Of a stretch of DNA of 64,000 nt, positions 23,466 to 32,565 are shown in pieces. Source of the DNA: a bacterium (GTDB lineage: Bacteria > Myxococcota > UBA727 > JAUIJE01); assembly GCA_030431455.1 (NCBI GenBank), contig JAUIJE010000003.1, forward strand, positions 196,360 through 260,359, written 5' to 3'. The notes below the pieces were generated by a model that made no database searches, was not told where the DNA came from, and was given only the letters and a program-made list of their open reading frames with translations. The position numbers and the translations under genes were made by a program. Within the stretch, counting starts at the first letter, position 1; each line of letters starts with the position of its first letter.

Positions 23466-25508
23466 ATGCTCACGTCTTGGATGCTTTTGTTCTCGCTGCC
23501 GACCAGCCCGCTGGCCTGTTCGGTCACCGAGCCCCCCCTGCGCGCCGCCCACGTCAGCTTCCGCGTCACCCCGTCGCGGTCGGACCCCGGGCTGGCCGAG
23601 GTCGTGCTCCGCGCCACCCTGTCCCCCGGCGACGAGGCCGCGTCCCACCGCGGTTACCGGATGGGCGAACTGACCGTGTACGACGTGGACGAGCTGTCCG
23701 CGGTCACCGGCGCGGCGATGCTGACCGCGGACGGTCCGGTGGCCGGGGTGTTCGTGACCGACCCCGACCTGGTCGGCGATGTGCTCGACGAGTGGAGCCA
23801 CGGCGCCACGAACGCCTTCGAGAACCACCCGTGGGGCTTGGCCCCGGGACAAGGCACGCCCGCGCCCCTGCTCGAGGTGGTGCACGACGAGGGCGCGACC
23901 GCCATCCATGTCGCTTACCCCGTGGGCGGGCCCGACGAAGCGGTGATCGACCTGACCTTTCTCGTCGGGTCCCGGCGTGTCGCCGGCGAGCGCCGGTACG
24001 TCCTGCCCGACGTGTCCGCGTGGGCCGCGGAGGTCACGGTGCACGGCACCCGGGGCCGGCCGCGCACCATGCCCGCGGCCGAGGCGTTCTTCGTCGACGA
24101 GGTCCGGGGCCGGGACAAGAGCCGCGCGGTGAGCGGGCGGTGGGCCGAGGTCACGACCCCCGGCCCTGGGCCCCGCCGGCTGATGCGGGTGGACGTGGAC
24201 ATCGACGGCCCGGTGGGGCGGCCCCCCCGCGAGGTCGCGTACCTATTCATTGTGGACGTGTCCGCGTCCATGTCCGCGGGGGCGGTGGCCCTGGCCGAAC
24301 AGACCATTGCAGAAACATTGCGGGCCGCCCCCCGGGACACGGTCTATGCGCTGCTCACCTTTGACCGCACCGTGCGTGTGGTGCACGGGCCCTGGACCCA
24401 GCTGCCCCACCCCGGCAAAGCCGCCGGCCGGATCTCGGTGGGGGAGACCGGCAAAAACGGCTCCGCCGTCGACGAAGCCTTGTGGAAGGCCGCGCTCATC
24501 GCCGCCGACGCGCCGGTGGGGCGCGAGGTGCGCACAGTGCTGTTCAGTGACTTTGTGACCATGCCCGCGCGCATTCCGCTCATCGACGAGGCCTGGGCCG
24601 CGCACGCGGGGACGCGGGTCGAGGTGCGCCCCCCCGCCATCGACGTCGACGAGCCCGCGCTGGAATGGGTCGAGGGCCCCACCGATCGCGCTTGGCGCAT
24701 CGACCTCGAGGCCGGGGGCCGGCCGGTGGCGGCGTTTGGGCGACACCTGGTGCAGCCGGTGCAACTGGTCGGGCTCGGCTTGGCCCAGGGGGGGTTTTTG
24801 TCCAACCAGCACGAAGCCGTCCGGGCCCGGCCCCGGGGGGGGTGCCGGTGTGGCGACGACGAGGGTCTGGGCGATGATCGGCTCGACTACGGCACGTCGG
24901 AGTCGATGACCGTGACCTATGCAGGGTTTGACGACGGCACGGGGCGAGCCGGTCAGACCGCGATCATCTACCGCACCTGGCAGGGCAGCCACCATGTCCC
25001 ATTGCGGCCTTCGCTCGGGACCGAACGGCTGTTGGCGGCGTGGTGGATCGAGGCGTACGGCGACGACGACGAAGCCACCCGCGCGGTGGCGGAGCGGTAT
25101 GGCCTGCTCGCCCCCGGTCGCGATCTGGTGGTGTGGCCCAAGTGGCGGCCCGCGCACCAAACCGACCCGGTGATGCGCGGGTACGGCTGCGGGTTCGGCT
25201 CGTCGGGGTGCGGGTGCTGCGGGTGTTGCGGGGGCGCGATTCAGCTCAAGGGCAACCTGAAGGGGGCGAAGGACGCGCTCATCGCCGCGGTCAACCAGGT
25301 GCGCGACGCCTGCCACGACGACGGTGAGGTGGCGGTGGAGGTCGCGGGCCCCGAGATCCTGGGCGTGGGGGTGTGGGGCGAGGACAGTGACTGTCTGCGC
25401 GAAGGGGTGTGGGCCCTGTCGGTGCCGGTCGTGTTCCGATCGCCGCGCACGGTGGAGATCCCCCCGCGGGCGGCCGGGGGCGAAGGGCCGCCTCAGCCGG
25501 TGCGGTAG
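23466..25508 (+). CDS. von Willebrand factor A domain surface protein
   Basis: 680 residues from the ATG at 23466, which opens a hydrophobic signal (MLTSWMLLFSLPTSPLAC); the Cys may be lipidated although the lipobox is imperfect. Residues ~25-255 are beta-rich and VIT-like (VYDVDELSAV, VEVTVHG-type strands). The VWA domain begins at ~258 with a complete MIDAS start, DVSASMS (D264, S266, S268), so metal-dependent ligand binding is possible. Towards the end is a Cys-dense stretch (GYGCGFGSSGCGCCGCCGG, residues ~577-595) and a conserved beta domain. Such VIT/VWA proteins mediate adhesion or complex assembly in the envelope. The gene converges on and overlaps the FHA regulator by 16 bases. Confidence 0.82.
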   Translation: MLTSWMLLFSLPTSPLACSVTEPPLRAAHVSFRVTPSRSDPGLAEVVLRATLSPGDEAASHRGYRMGELTVYDVDELSAVTGAAMLTADGPVAGVFVTDPDLVGDVLDEWSHGATNAFENHPWGLAPGQGTPAPLLEVVHDEGATAIHVAYPVGGPDEAVIDLTFLVGSRRVAGERRYVLPDVSAWAAEVTVHGTRGRPRTMPAAEAFFVDEVRGRDKSRAVSGRWAEVTTPGPGPRRLMRVDVDIDGPVGRPPREVAYLFIVDVSASMSAGAVALAEQTIAETLRAAPRDTVYALLTFDRTVRVVHGPWTQLPHPGKAAGRISVGETGKNGSAVDEALWKAALIAADAPVGREVRTVLFSDFVTMPARIPLIDEAWAAHAGTRVEVRPPAIDVDEPALEWVEGPTDRAWRIDLEAGGRPVAAFGRHLVQPVQLVGLGLAQGGFLSNQHEAVRARPRGGCRCGDDEGLGDDRLDYGTSESMTVTYAGFDDGTGRAGQTAIIYRTWQGSHHVPLRPSLGTERLLAAWWIEAYGDDDEATRAVAERYGLLAPGRDLVVWPKWRPAHQTDPVMRGYGCGFGSSGCGCCGCCGGAIQLKGNLKGAKDALIAAVNQVRDACHDDGEVAVEVAGPEILGVGVWGEDSDCLREGVWALSVPVVFRSPRTVEIPPRAAGGEGPPQPVR

Positions 25509-27277
25509 TCCTCGGGCTCGAGCTGGAACTCGCGGATCCAACGCAACAGGAGCGCGCGGGGCTTGCCCAGGTAGCGCGCGGCCGCAGACACATTGCCGCG
25601 CGAGCGCCGCAGGGCGTCGACGATGAGGTCGGGATCGACCGCGCTGGCGTAGGACCGTTCGATGTTCTCCATATCGTGGAAAGCCGACGGGGGCCGCTCG
25701 CCCACCGGGGGCGCGCCGGGGTTGAAGCTCGGCGGCCGGATGGGATCCCAGTTGGGCGGCGGGGGGGCGTCCCCGAGGGGGCGCACCCCCGAGCCGGGCC
25801 TCGTCGGGGGACGCGGCTTCTCCAGGGGGTCGCCTTCCTCAAAGCCGCGCGCGAGCTCGGAAAAGCCGATGTCGGAGATGTCGCGCTTTTCCCGGGTGAA
25901 CACGTCGGACGAGTGCGCCGCCGGGTGGGGGGCCACATTGGTGGCGTCGTCGTCGAGGTCGTGGCTCATCAGCAGGTCGGGCGCGAAGGGGGACGCCGAC
26001 CCCGTGGTCTCGTCTTCCCCATCGAAGGGGTTGGCCAGGGGGGGCGCGGCGAGGTCCACCGGCCGCTCCTCGCGCGCGGGCACCGTGCCCTTGTCCTGGG
26101 TGTCGTCGGCCCATTGCTCCATGATCACGTCGCGGCCGACGACCTTGATCGGCAAGTGGGCGAGCTCGACCTTGCCCCCCCGGGTGCCGTCGGGGGCGGG
26201 GTTGGACGCGAGCACGGCCGCGCTTTCGATCACCCGGGCCAGGGCTTTGATGTTCTGTTGCCAGGGGTAGAGCAGCACCGCGCGGGTGGCGTCGCGGGAG
26301 ATGGCCGGCGCGCCCCGGGCCCGGGCCAAAAAGTCATCGAGCAGGAGCCCAAAGTCCGTGCGGCGGGCGTCGATGTTGGGCATTTCGATCTGGACCTGCC
26401 CCACCGCGTCCAAAAACCGCGCGGACAGAATGCCTTTGCGCCCCAACCGGGCCAGGGGCTTGGTCGTCGACGCGATGAGCCGCACGTCGCAGGCCTTCTT
26501 GCTCTTGCGACCCTCGGGGACAAAGCCGCCCTCCTCGAGGGTGTCCACGATCCGGTCTTGGAGCTCGTCGGTGAGCGCGTCGACGTTCTCCAAAAAGAGC
26601 GTGCCCCCGTCCGCCTCCAAAAACCGCGCCGAGTCCTTCTTGCGGCCCCCGAACAGGTCGACCACCAACCGGCTCGGGCGGCGCTCGCGACAATCCAAAT
26701 GCACGAGGCGACCGGACCGCGCGCTGAGCAGATGGGTGGTGCGGGCGAGAAAACCTTTGCCCGACCCCTCGGCCCCCCCGAGCAGGATGTTCTGTTCGGT
26801 CTCGGCCGCGTCCTCGAGCACGGCGAGGTCGCGGGCCAGCTGCGGACACCACGTGGCCCAGGTCCCGAACTCCATCGGCTCGGTGGGCAAGGGAATGTCC
26901 GCCGGCTCCTCGAGGAACAGCCAGAACGTGCGTCCGGTCTCGACCAGGTCGCCCGACGACAGCGCGGCGGTGTCCACGAGGTGCCCGTTGAGCATGACCC
27001 CGTTGGTGCTGCCCAGGTCCTCGATCAAAAACGGGGCCGGGCTGCCCGGCGGGGCCTTGCGCAGCGCCGCGTGGCGCGAGCTCATCCACGGGTCGTCGAC
27101 GAAGTACTTGCTGTGTCGCGTGCGGTAGGGGTCACCGCGCCCGAGCACGACCTCGTCTTTGGCGGTGAGGTCGAGCGGCCCGTCGCCCACCTCGAACCGT
27201 TCGCCCGCGCGGCACAGCTGATACAGCACCGGGCGCTTTTTGCTCGTGCGCGTCTTTTGTCGCTTCGTGCGGGGCAT
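25493..27277 (-). CDS. FHA / AAA+ / Fis-type regulator, sigma-54 loop missing
   Basis: 594 residues from ATG 27277. Domains in order: FHA (~residues 35-125; VVLGRGDPYRTRHSKYFV, SSRHA, GSTNGVMLNG) which reads phospho-Thr; AAA+ sigma-54-interaction-like ATPase (~140-365) with Walker A GGAEGSGKG, but Walker B reads GGTLFLENVDAL (EN in place of DE) and the GAFTGA loop needed to touch sigma-54 is absent; a long Pro/Asp linker (~395-540); and a Fis-type HTH at the end (LIVDALRRSRGNVSAAARYLGK). It therefore looks like a phospho-dependent DNA-binding protein that has lost sigma-54 activation. Last gene of the operon beginning with the GH13-like gene; Ser/Thr kinase signalling is implied. Confidence 0.85.
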   Translation of the reverse strand: MPRTKRQKTRTSKKRPVLYQLCRAGERFEVGDGPLDLTAKDEVVLGRGDPYRTRHSKYFVDDPWMSSRHAALRKAPPGSPAPFLIEDLGSTNGVMLNGHLVDTAALSSGDLVETGRTFWLFLEEPADIPLPTEPMEFGTWATWCPQLARDLAVLEDAAETEQNILLGGAEGSGKGFLARTTHLLSARSGRLVHLDCRERRPSRLVVDLFGGRKKDSARFLEADGGTLFLENVDALTDELQDRIVDTLEEGGFVPEGRKSKKACDVRLIASTTKPLARLGRKGILSARFLDAVGQVQIEMPNIDARRTDFGLLLDDFLARARGAPAISRDATRAVLLYPWQQNIKALARVIESAAVLASNPAPDGTRGGKVELAHLPIKVVGRDVIMEQWADDTQDKGTVPAREERPVDLAAPPLANPFDGEDETTGSASPFAPDLLMSHDLDDDATNVAPHPAAHSSDVFTREKRDISDIGFSELARGFEEGDPLEKPRPPTRPGSGVRPLGDAPPPPNWDPIRPPSFNPGAPPVGERPPSAFHDMENIERSYASAVDPDLIVDALRRSRGNVSAAARYLGKPRALLLRWIREFQLEPEDYRTG

Positions 27278-27307
27278 CGATCTTTGGTCTACCACGGTTG
27301 CCGCGCT

Positions 27308-29602
27308 TCAATAGCGCAGGGTCGCGACCAGGCGCGCGGCCACCCCGCCCCCCGGGAGCGGGCTCTGGCGGACCCGCCACGGCGCGTCGAAGACGTTGGT
27401 CGCCACCGCCGAGACCGTGAACAGCCGGGTGGGCGTGACCGTGGCCCCGATGTCGACGAGGGCGTGGCCGAGCACGCCGGTGCAGGGGCGGTCGGTGCCG
27501 AGCACGCCTTCGGGACAGAGCTGTTCGTTCATCTCTTCGGCCGGCGACAACCGGGCCAGGGGCATCGCGTACCGAACCCGGGCAAACGTGGAAAACGGCC
27601 ATTTGCTTGGTGCGTAAAACACCGCCAAGGCCCCCGCCGGCCGCGGCGTGCCCGACGCGGGGGTGGGCGAAAACGGGTCCTGCACCCGGTAGAACACGCC
27701 GTCGTCGACGGCCACCGCCCCGATGCTGCCCTCGGCGGAGAGGCCGTCGAGGGTGGTCTTGACCCGGGCGCGGCCCTCGATGCCGAACGCGGTCTGCCGA
27801 TCTTTGCGGGCCAAACGAAACACCGGGGTGCCGAGCACGACCTCGCGCTGGTCAAACCCGGCGATGATCGGCCCGCTGCGGTCCTCGACGTAGACCACCC
27901 CCGCGGCCTCGACCCACAGGTACGAGAGGCTCACGCCCGCCTCGAGGGTGTCGCTGACGTACCGGCCGGCGCCGGGGAGCGCGGCCGCCGGGGGGTCGTC
28001 CTCGTAGATCTCGCCCCCCCGGGCGAGCTGGGCCAGGGTCGCGGGCCGGTCGAGCCGGATGGCGGCGCCAAACACGCGAACCCCTTCGAACGGGGTCACG
28101 CTCACCGTGAGCTGGTGGTTGAAGTGGGGCGTGGTGAGCTCGGTCCGGGGCAATGACCCTGCAACGATGCCGGACTCCAGCCGGGTCACGGACAGCTCGG
28201 CCTGGTCCTCGATGGTGATCCAAGGGTGCACAAACCCAAACGTCAGCCGGCCGCGCGCGGTGTGCCGCAGGCTGCGCGGCCGAATCGGGGCGAAGGCGGG
28301 GTCCTCGATGAACTGTTCGTTGGGCACCCCGTCAGAGCCCCGCCGCGACCGGGTCGAGTATTGGCTCTGCACCCGGTCGACGAGCACCTCGGCCCCAGCC
28401 CCGCCGAAAAAGCGTGACGCACCGAACAGGTCGAAGGTCGGCGACCGGGTGGACACGTCGACCAGCCCCCCGCCCCGCCACAGGGTGGTGTCGCTGTATT
28501 CGGCGCGGATGAGACTGCTGCCGTTGCGTTCCCATTGTTCGCTCATGCGCTGGGCATGGGCCCGGGCCATGATCGTGACCGGCACGTCAAAGGGGAACAG
28601 CTGTCCGTCGAGCCCGGCGGTGAAGCTGTCGCGGGCCCGGTCGTGCAGGATCGTGCAATCGGTGCGGCCCCCGCCCGCGTCGAGGGCGCAGGCATCGGGC
28701 AGGGGCACCCTTGCCTGGCGGGCCGAGTGCCAGGTGGTGAACAGGCGCAGCCCATCCATGGCGAGCACGTCGACCTTGGCCCCGAGGTGACCGCCCAATG
28801 CCTCTGTGTTGTCGAACAGGCCGGTGTCGGGGGTGACCCCGTCGGGGCGTCCCCCGCGCAGCTGGTCGTTGTGAAAGCCCCCGACCAACAGGGTGACCCG
28901 GGCCCTGCCGTAGCCGGCCTGCCCCCGCGCGAACGCGGCCTTCTCGAGGTCGGCCCCGCCGAACCCGCCGCGCACGGTGCCCTTGAGGGCCGCGTCTTGG
29001 CCGAGGTCTTGGGGGGCCTCGAGGGTGCGGATGTCGATGCTCGCGCCCCCCGCCTCGTCGAGGCCGAGGCCAAAGCGGGGCCCGTGGTGCACGGTGAGCT
29101 GCTGCACGTCGTCGGGGGCGATGAACTGCAAGGTGGGAAAGTCGGGGAACACATCCGTGGCCGACACCGGCACCCCGTCGACCCGGATGGCGGTGTGGGT
29201 CTGGGCGAGACCGCGAAAGCGGGGCCAGGGCGAGGTCGGCTGCCGTTTGTGCAGCCACATTCCGGGCACGAGGGCGAGGGCGTCGGCGAGGTTGAGATCG
29301 GAAAAGCGCAACAGCTCCTGGTCGGTCATCGACGTCGACAGCCGCAGGTCGGCCCGGGCCGCGGTGAGGTCGTGGGGGACCAAGGGGCGGCCGCCCTCCT
29401 CGGGGGCGTCGGGTTCGACCAGGCCCCAGTCGGGGGCGCCGGGCTCGCGGGGGGGTTTGCCCACTTGTTCGGTGGGGTCTGGGGGGGGCGCGTCGGGGCC
29501 GGCGGCCCAGGGGTTGTCCCCGTCGTCGTCGGCCGCGGCCGGTCCCGCGCCGAGCAGCCCCGCGCACAGCACCAGCCGCGCCCATGTGTCTGCACGCGCC
29601 AA
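27308..29602 (-). CDS. TonB-dependent outer-membrane receptor
   Basis: 764 residues. A TTG at 29602, with GAGGG seven bases before and six bases after the ligA stop, opens the signal peptide (WARLVLCAGLLGAGPAAA). After an Asp/Pro-rich stretch comes the plug (~80-200: LNLADALALVPGMWLHKRQ, FRGLAQTHTAIRVDGVPVSATD, VQQLTVHHGPRFGLG) and then a ~22-strand barrel ending in a strand with terminal aromatic (VAARLVATLRY). The plug motif 'iRVDGVPv' and family length support uptake of a siderophore, vitamin or glycan complex; the ligand is unknown. No transport partner sits next to it, but a TonB-like protein is at 2-3.4 kb. Confidence 0.93.
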   Translation of the reverse strand: MARADTWARLVLCAGLLGAGPAAADDDGDNPWAAGPDAPPPDPTEQVGKPPREPGAPDWGLVEPDAPEEGGRPLVPHDLTAARADLRLSTSMTDQELLRFSDLNLADALALVPGMWLHKRQPTSPWPRFRGLAQTHTAIRVDGVPVSATDVFPDFPTLQFIAPDDVQQLTVHHGPRFGLGLDEAGGASIDIRTLEAPQDLGQDAALKGTVRGGFGGADLEKAAFARGQAGYGRARVTLLVGGFHNDQLRGGRPDGVTPDTGLFDNTEALGGHLGAKVDVLAMDGLRLFTTWHSARQARVPLPDACALDAGGGRTDCTILHDRARDSFTAGLDGQLFPFDVPVTIMARAHAQRMSEQWERNGSSLIRAEYSDTTLWRGGGLVDVSTRSPTFDLFGASRFFGGAGAEVLVDRVQSQYSTRSRRGSDGVPNEQFIEDPAFAPIRPRSLRHTARGRLTFGFVHPWITIEDQAELSVTRLESGIVAGSLPRTELTTPHFNHQLTVSVTPFEGVRVFGAAIRLDRPATLAQLARGGEIYEDDPPAAALPGAGRYVSDTLEAGVSLSYLWVEAAGVVYVEDRSGPIIAGFDQREVVLGTPVFRLARKDRQTAFGIEGRARVKTTLDGLSAEGSIGAVAVDDGVFYRVQDPFSPTPASGTPRPAGALAVFYAPSKWPFSTFARVRYAMPLARLSPAEEMNEQLCPEGVLGTDRPCTGVLGHALVDIGATVTPTRLFTVSAVATNVFDAPWRVRQSPLPGGGVAARLVATLRY

Positions 29603-29607
29603 GCGGG

Positions 29608-31584
29608 TCAGCCCTCGACCATGGCCAAAAAGGCGGTCTCGGTGATGATGGAGATGTCCGCGCCCCCCTCGATGAGCTTCTCCGCGGTCTTGTGCTTGGT
29701 GCTCTTTTTGCCATCACCGAGCAGCGGCGAGCCATCGTCCCCGATGACAAGGTAGTCGAGCTCCTTGCTCACGCTCGACGGGGTCTTGCCCCCGGCTTTT
29801 TTGACCAAACCCTGCGCGCTTTTGCGGTCGAGTTGCGCGAGCTTGCCGGTGAACACCACCGTCTTGCCATACAGGGCGTGGCCTTGGTCGGCGTCTTTGG
29901 CCGGGGCCTCGGCCACCACGTCGATGAGCGACGCGAGCTCGTCGATGGCCGCGGCCTGGGCCTCGAGCCCGCTCACCACCGAGGCGGCGATGGACGGCCC
30001 AATGCCGTGTATTTCGGCCAGCTCTTCCTCTTTGGCCGCGCGCAGCTTGGCCAAGGTGTCGAAGCGCCCGGTCAGGGTCTCGGCCACGGTGAGCCCCACC
30101 TCTTCGAGCCCGAGGGCGGTCAGAAAAATGGGCAAGGGCAAGCGCCGCTTGGCCGAGAGCTCGCGGATGAGCTTGGTCGCGGACACCTCGCCGAGCCGCT
30201 CCATGGTCATGAGCTGGTCCTTGGTCAGGCGGAACAGGTCGGCGGGCTTTTTGACCAGGCCCTTTTTGGCCAGCTGGGTCAGGTGCTTGTCCCCGAAGCC
30301 GTTGACGTCGATGACCTTGAGGAAGTGTTTGACCCGGGTGCGCACCACCACCGGGCAGGTATCCGGCTGTTCACAATAGACGAAGTCGCCATCGATGCGC
30401 ACCGGCCCGTGGCAGGAGGGACATTGGGTGGGGGCCTCGATGGGCGCGCCCCCCGGCGCCAGCACCCGCTCGACGTGGGGGATGACTTCGCCCCGGCGCA
30501 CGATCTCCACCTGGGCTTTTTCGGTCAGGCCCAGCTTCCGCACCAGCCCGAGGTTGTGCAACGAGGCCCGCTTGACCGTGACCCCGGAGACGAACACCGG
30601 CTCGACGTGGGCCACCGGGGTGATCACCCCCGAGCGGCCCACCGACCACTCCACCCGGTCGAGGGTGGTCTGGGCCGCTTCCGCCTGAAACTTGTAGGCC
30701 ATCGCGTAGCGCGGGTGGTGCGAGGTCGCGCCCATGCGCCGCTGGGTCGCGATGTCGCAGGCCTTCATCACCACCCCGTCGAGTTCGTAGTCGTATTCGC
30801 CGCGCTTTTGTTCGATCCGGCGGAACGCTTCGCACAGCTCTTCGCCCCGCTCGTGCACCTCGAGGGGGGGCAACGAAAAGCCCATCGCCTCGAGCAGGTC
30901 GTGCTTTTGCTGCTCGGTCTCGACCTCGGCCCCGAGCAGGTCGTAGGCGAAAAAGGACAGCTCATAGGTCCCGGTCTTTTCCGGCTCTTTGTGTTTGAGC
31001 GCGCCGGCGGTGAGGTTGCGCGGGTTGGCGAAGTCGGCCGCGTAGTGCGCGCGGAATCGCGAGATGCGCATGTACACCTCGCCCCGCACCTCGACGGGGG
31101 CGGGGGGCGCGATCCGCAGCTGGTTGGGGATGCCTTGGTGGTACCGCACATTCTCGGTGATGTTGTCGCCGACCTTGCCGTCCCCGCGGGTGGCCGCGAG
31201 CACCAACGCGCCGGTCTCGTCGTACCGGATGGCGCAGGCCACGCCGTCGATCTTGGGGGTCACGGTGGCGGGACCGGGGATCTTGTCCTTCCACTTGATC
31301 AGGGTCGCGTCGTCGTAACACTTGTCGAGGGACAGCATGCGCTCGCTGTGCTCGACCGAGGCGAACCGCCGATCGAGGGTCGCGCCCAGCTCGTCGAGGA
31401 CCGGCGAGGCGGGGGCCTGCTTGCGCAGGGCTTCGACCAGCTTGTCAAAGGTGGGGTCATCGATCTCAGGAGCGTTCGCGTCCCAATAAAGGGCATTGTG
31501 ATGGCGCACCAGCCGCTCGAGTTCGGGGATGGGCAGGTCCTTGAGCTGGGTGAGCAGGGTCTGGCTGGGGGTCGCGGTGTCCAT
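29608..31584 (-). CDS. ligA: NAD-dependent DNA ligase
   Basis: 658 residues from ATG 31584. The Ia adenylation domain (LYWDANAPEIDDPTFDKL), the nucleotidyltransferase with active-site Lys111 in KIDGVA, the OB fold (RSGVITPVAHVEPV), the four-Cys zinc finger (CPSCHG...YCEQPDTC), helix-hairpin-helix repeats (LGEVSATKLI, IHGIGPSIAASV) and the BRCT domain (LYGKTVVFTGKLAQLDR) are all present in the family order. It seals nicks in replication and repair with NAD+. Gap of 27 bases to gluQ upstream and 5 to the receptor gene; the mixture suggests an operon built on proximity rather than function. Confidence 0.97.
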   Translation of the reverse strand: MDTATPSQTLLTQLKDLPIPELERLVRHHNALYWDANAPEIDDPTFDKLVEALRKQAPASPVLDELGATLDRRFASVEHSERMLSLDKCYDDATLIKWKDKIPGPATVTPKIDGVACAIRYDETGALVLAATRGDGKVGDNITENVRYHQGIPNQLRIAPPAPVEVRGEVYMRISRFRAHYAADFANPRNLTAGALKHKEPEKTGTYELSFFAYDLLGAEVETEQQKHDLLEAMGFSLPPLEVHERGEELCEAFRRIEQKRGEYDYELDGVVMKACDIATQRRMGATSHHPRYAMAYKFQAEAAQTTLDRVEWSVGRSGVITPVAHVEPVFVSGVTVKRASLHNLGLVRKLGLTEKAQVEIVRRGEVIPHVERVLAPGGAPIEAPTQCPSCHGPVRIDGDFVYCEQPDTCPVVVRTRVKHFLKVIDVNGFGDKHLTQLAKKGLVKKPADLFRLTKDQLMTMERLGEVSATKLIRELSAKRRLPLPIFLTALGLEEVGLTVAETLTGRFDTLAKLRAAKEEELAEIHGIGPSIAASVVSGLEAQAAAIDELASLIDVVAEAPAKDADQGHALYGKTVVFTGKLAQLDRKSAQGLVKKAGGKTPSSVSKELDYLVIGDDGSPLLGDGKKSTKHKTAEKLIEGGADISIITETAFLAMVEG

Positions 31585-31611
31585 GCCGGGGACCAAAGCA
31601 GAATCGGCCGG

Positions 31612-32565
31612 TCAGGTGAAGACGTCAGCCGGCAACGCCACCGTCTCGGGTCGCATCGCATCGGGGGAGAACCGGGCCACAAAGCCATCCACGTCGAGCG
31701 CCGTCCCCGCCGGGCACAAGCCGAGGGCCGCGCCGAGGGCACCCACCAGCTGCGCCGCCGACGCCCCCGCCGACAGCAACCCGCGCAGGGTCTGCGCCCC
31801 GCTGCGCTTCTCCAGACGCTTGCCGTCGGGGCCGACAAGCAACGGGATGTGGCCGAACCCCGGCCGGGCCGCGCCGAGGGCGTCGAACAACAGCGCTTGG
31901 CGGGGCGCGCTGTCGAGCAGGTCCCGGCCCCGCACCACCTCGGTGACGCCCATGGCCGCGTCGTCGACCACCACCGCGAGGTGGTAGGCGTAGAGCCCAT
32001 CTTTGCGCCGAACCACAAAGTCCCCGACCTCGCCGGACACGTCCTGCACATACGCGCCCGCGAACGCGTCCTCGACGACCACGTCCCCCGGGGGCACGAC
32101 AAACCGCAGGGCCGCCCCCGGGGTGTCGAGGGCCCGCCCCGCGCCGCGACAGGTCCCGGGATACCGCGCCCCCCCCGGCCCGTGGGGGGCCGAGCTCGCC
32201 TCCTGGATGTCCTTGCGGCTGCAGGTGCACGCGAACAGCCGGCCTGCGGCGGCGAGCTGGGCGAGGGCGGCCTCGTAGCGATCGTACCGCAATGTTTGTG
32301 TATAGGGACCGTACTCATCTTCGCGGTCGGGCCCGGCGTCGAAGTGCAGCCCCAGCGCGCGCAGGTCGCGGAGGATGCCCTCGGCCGCGCCCGGCCGGGT
32401 GCGCGCCTCGTCGATGTCTTCCATGCGCAACAAGATGCGCCCGCCCTCTTGCCGGGCCCGCGCGTAAGCACAGAGCGCGGCCAGCGCGTTGCCGAGATGA
32501 AGCTCTCCGGTGGGCGATGGCGCATAGCGCCCGACGTAGGTCACCGCGCGCCTTGGCGCAGACAT
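31612..32565 (-). CDS. gluQ: Glutamyl-Q tRNA(Asp) synthetase
   Basis: 317 residues. The HIGH-like motif (YAPSPTGELHLGN) and KMSKS-like KRLEKRSG are seen, with a CTCSR...TCR zinc ligand pattern and no C-terminal anticodon-binding domain, which distinguishes GluQ from GltX. It transfers Glu to queuosine-34 of tRNA(Asp). ATG at 32565 overlaps the upstream gene by 25 bases; a GTG at 32544 in a GTGA overlap, starting MTYVGRYAPSPTG, is equally plausible. Same operon as ligA. Confidence 0.93.
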   Translation of the reverse strand: MSAPRRAVTYVGRYAPSPTGELHLGNALAALCAYARARQEGGRILLRMEDIDEARTRPGAAEGILRDLRALGLHFDAGPDREDEYGPYTQTLRYDRYEAALAQLAAAGRLFACTCSRKDIQEASSAPHGPGGARYPGTCRGAGRALDTPGAALRFVVPPGDVVVEDAFAGAYVQDVSGEVGDFVVRRKDGLYAYHLAVVVDDAAMGVTEVVRGRDLLDSAPRQALLFDALGAARPGFGHIPLLVGPDGKRLEKRSGAQTLRGLLSAGASAAQLVGALGAALGLCPAGTALDVDGFVARFSPDAMRPETVALPADVFT

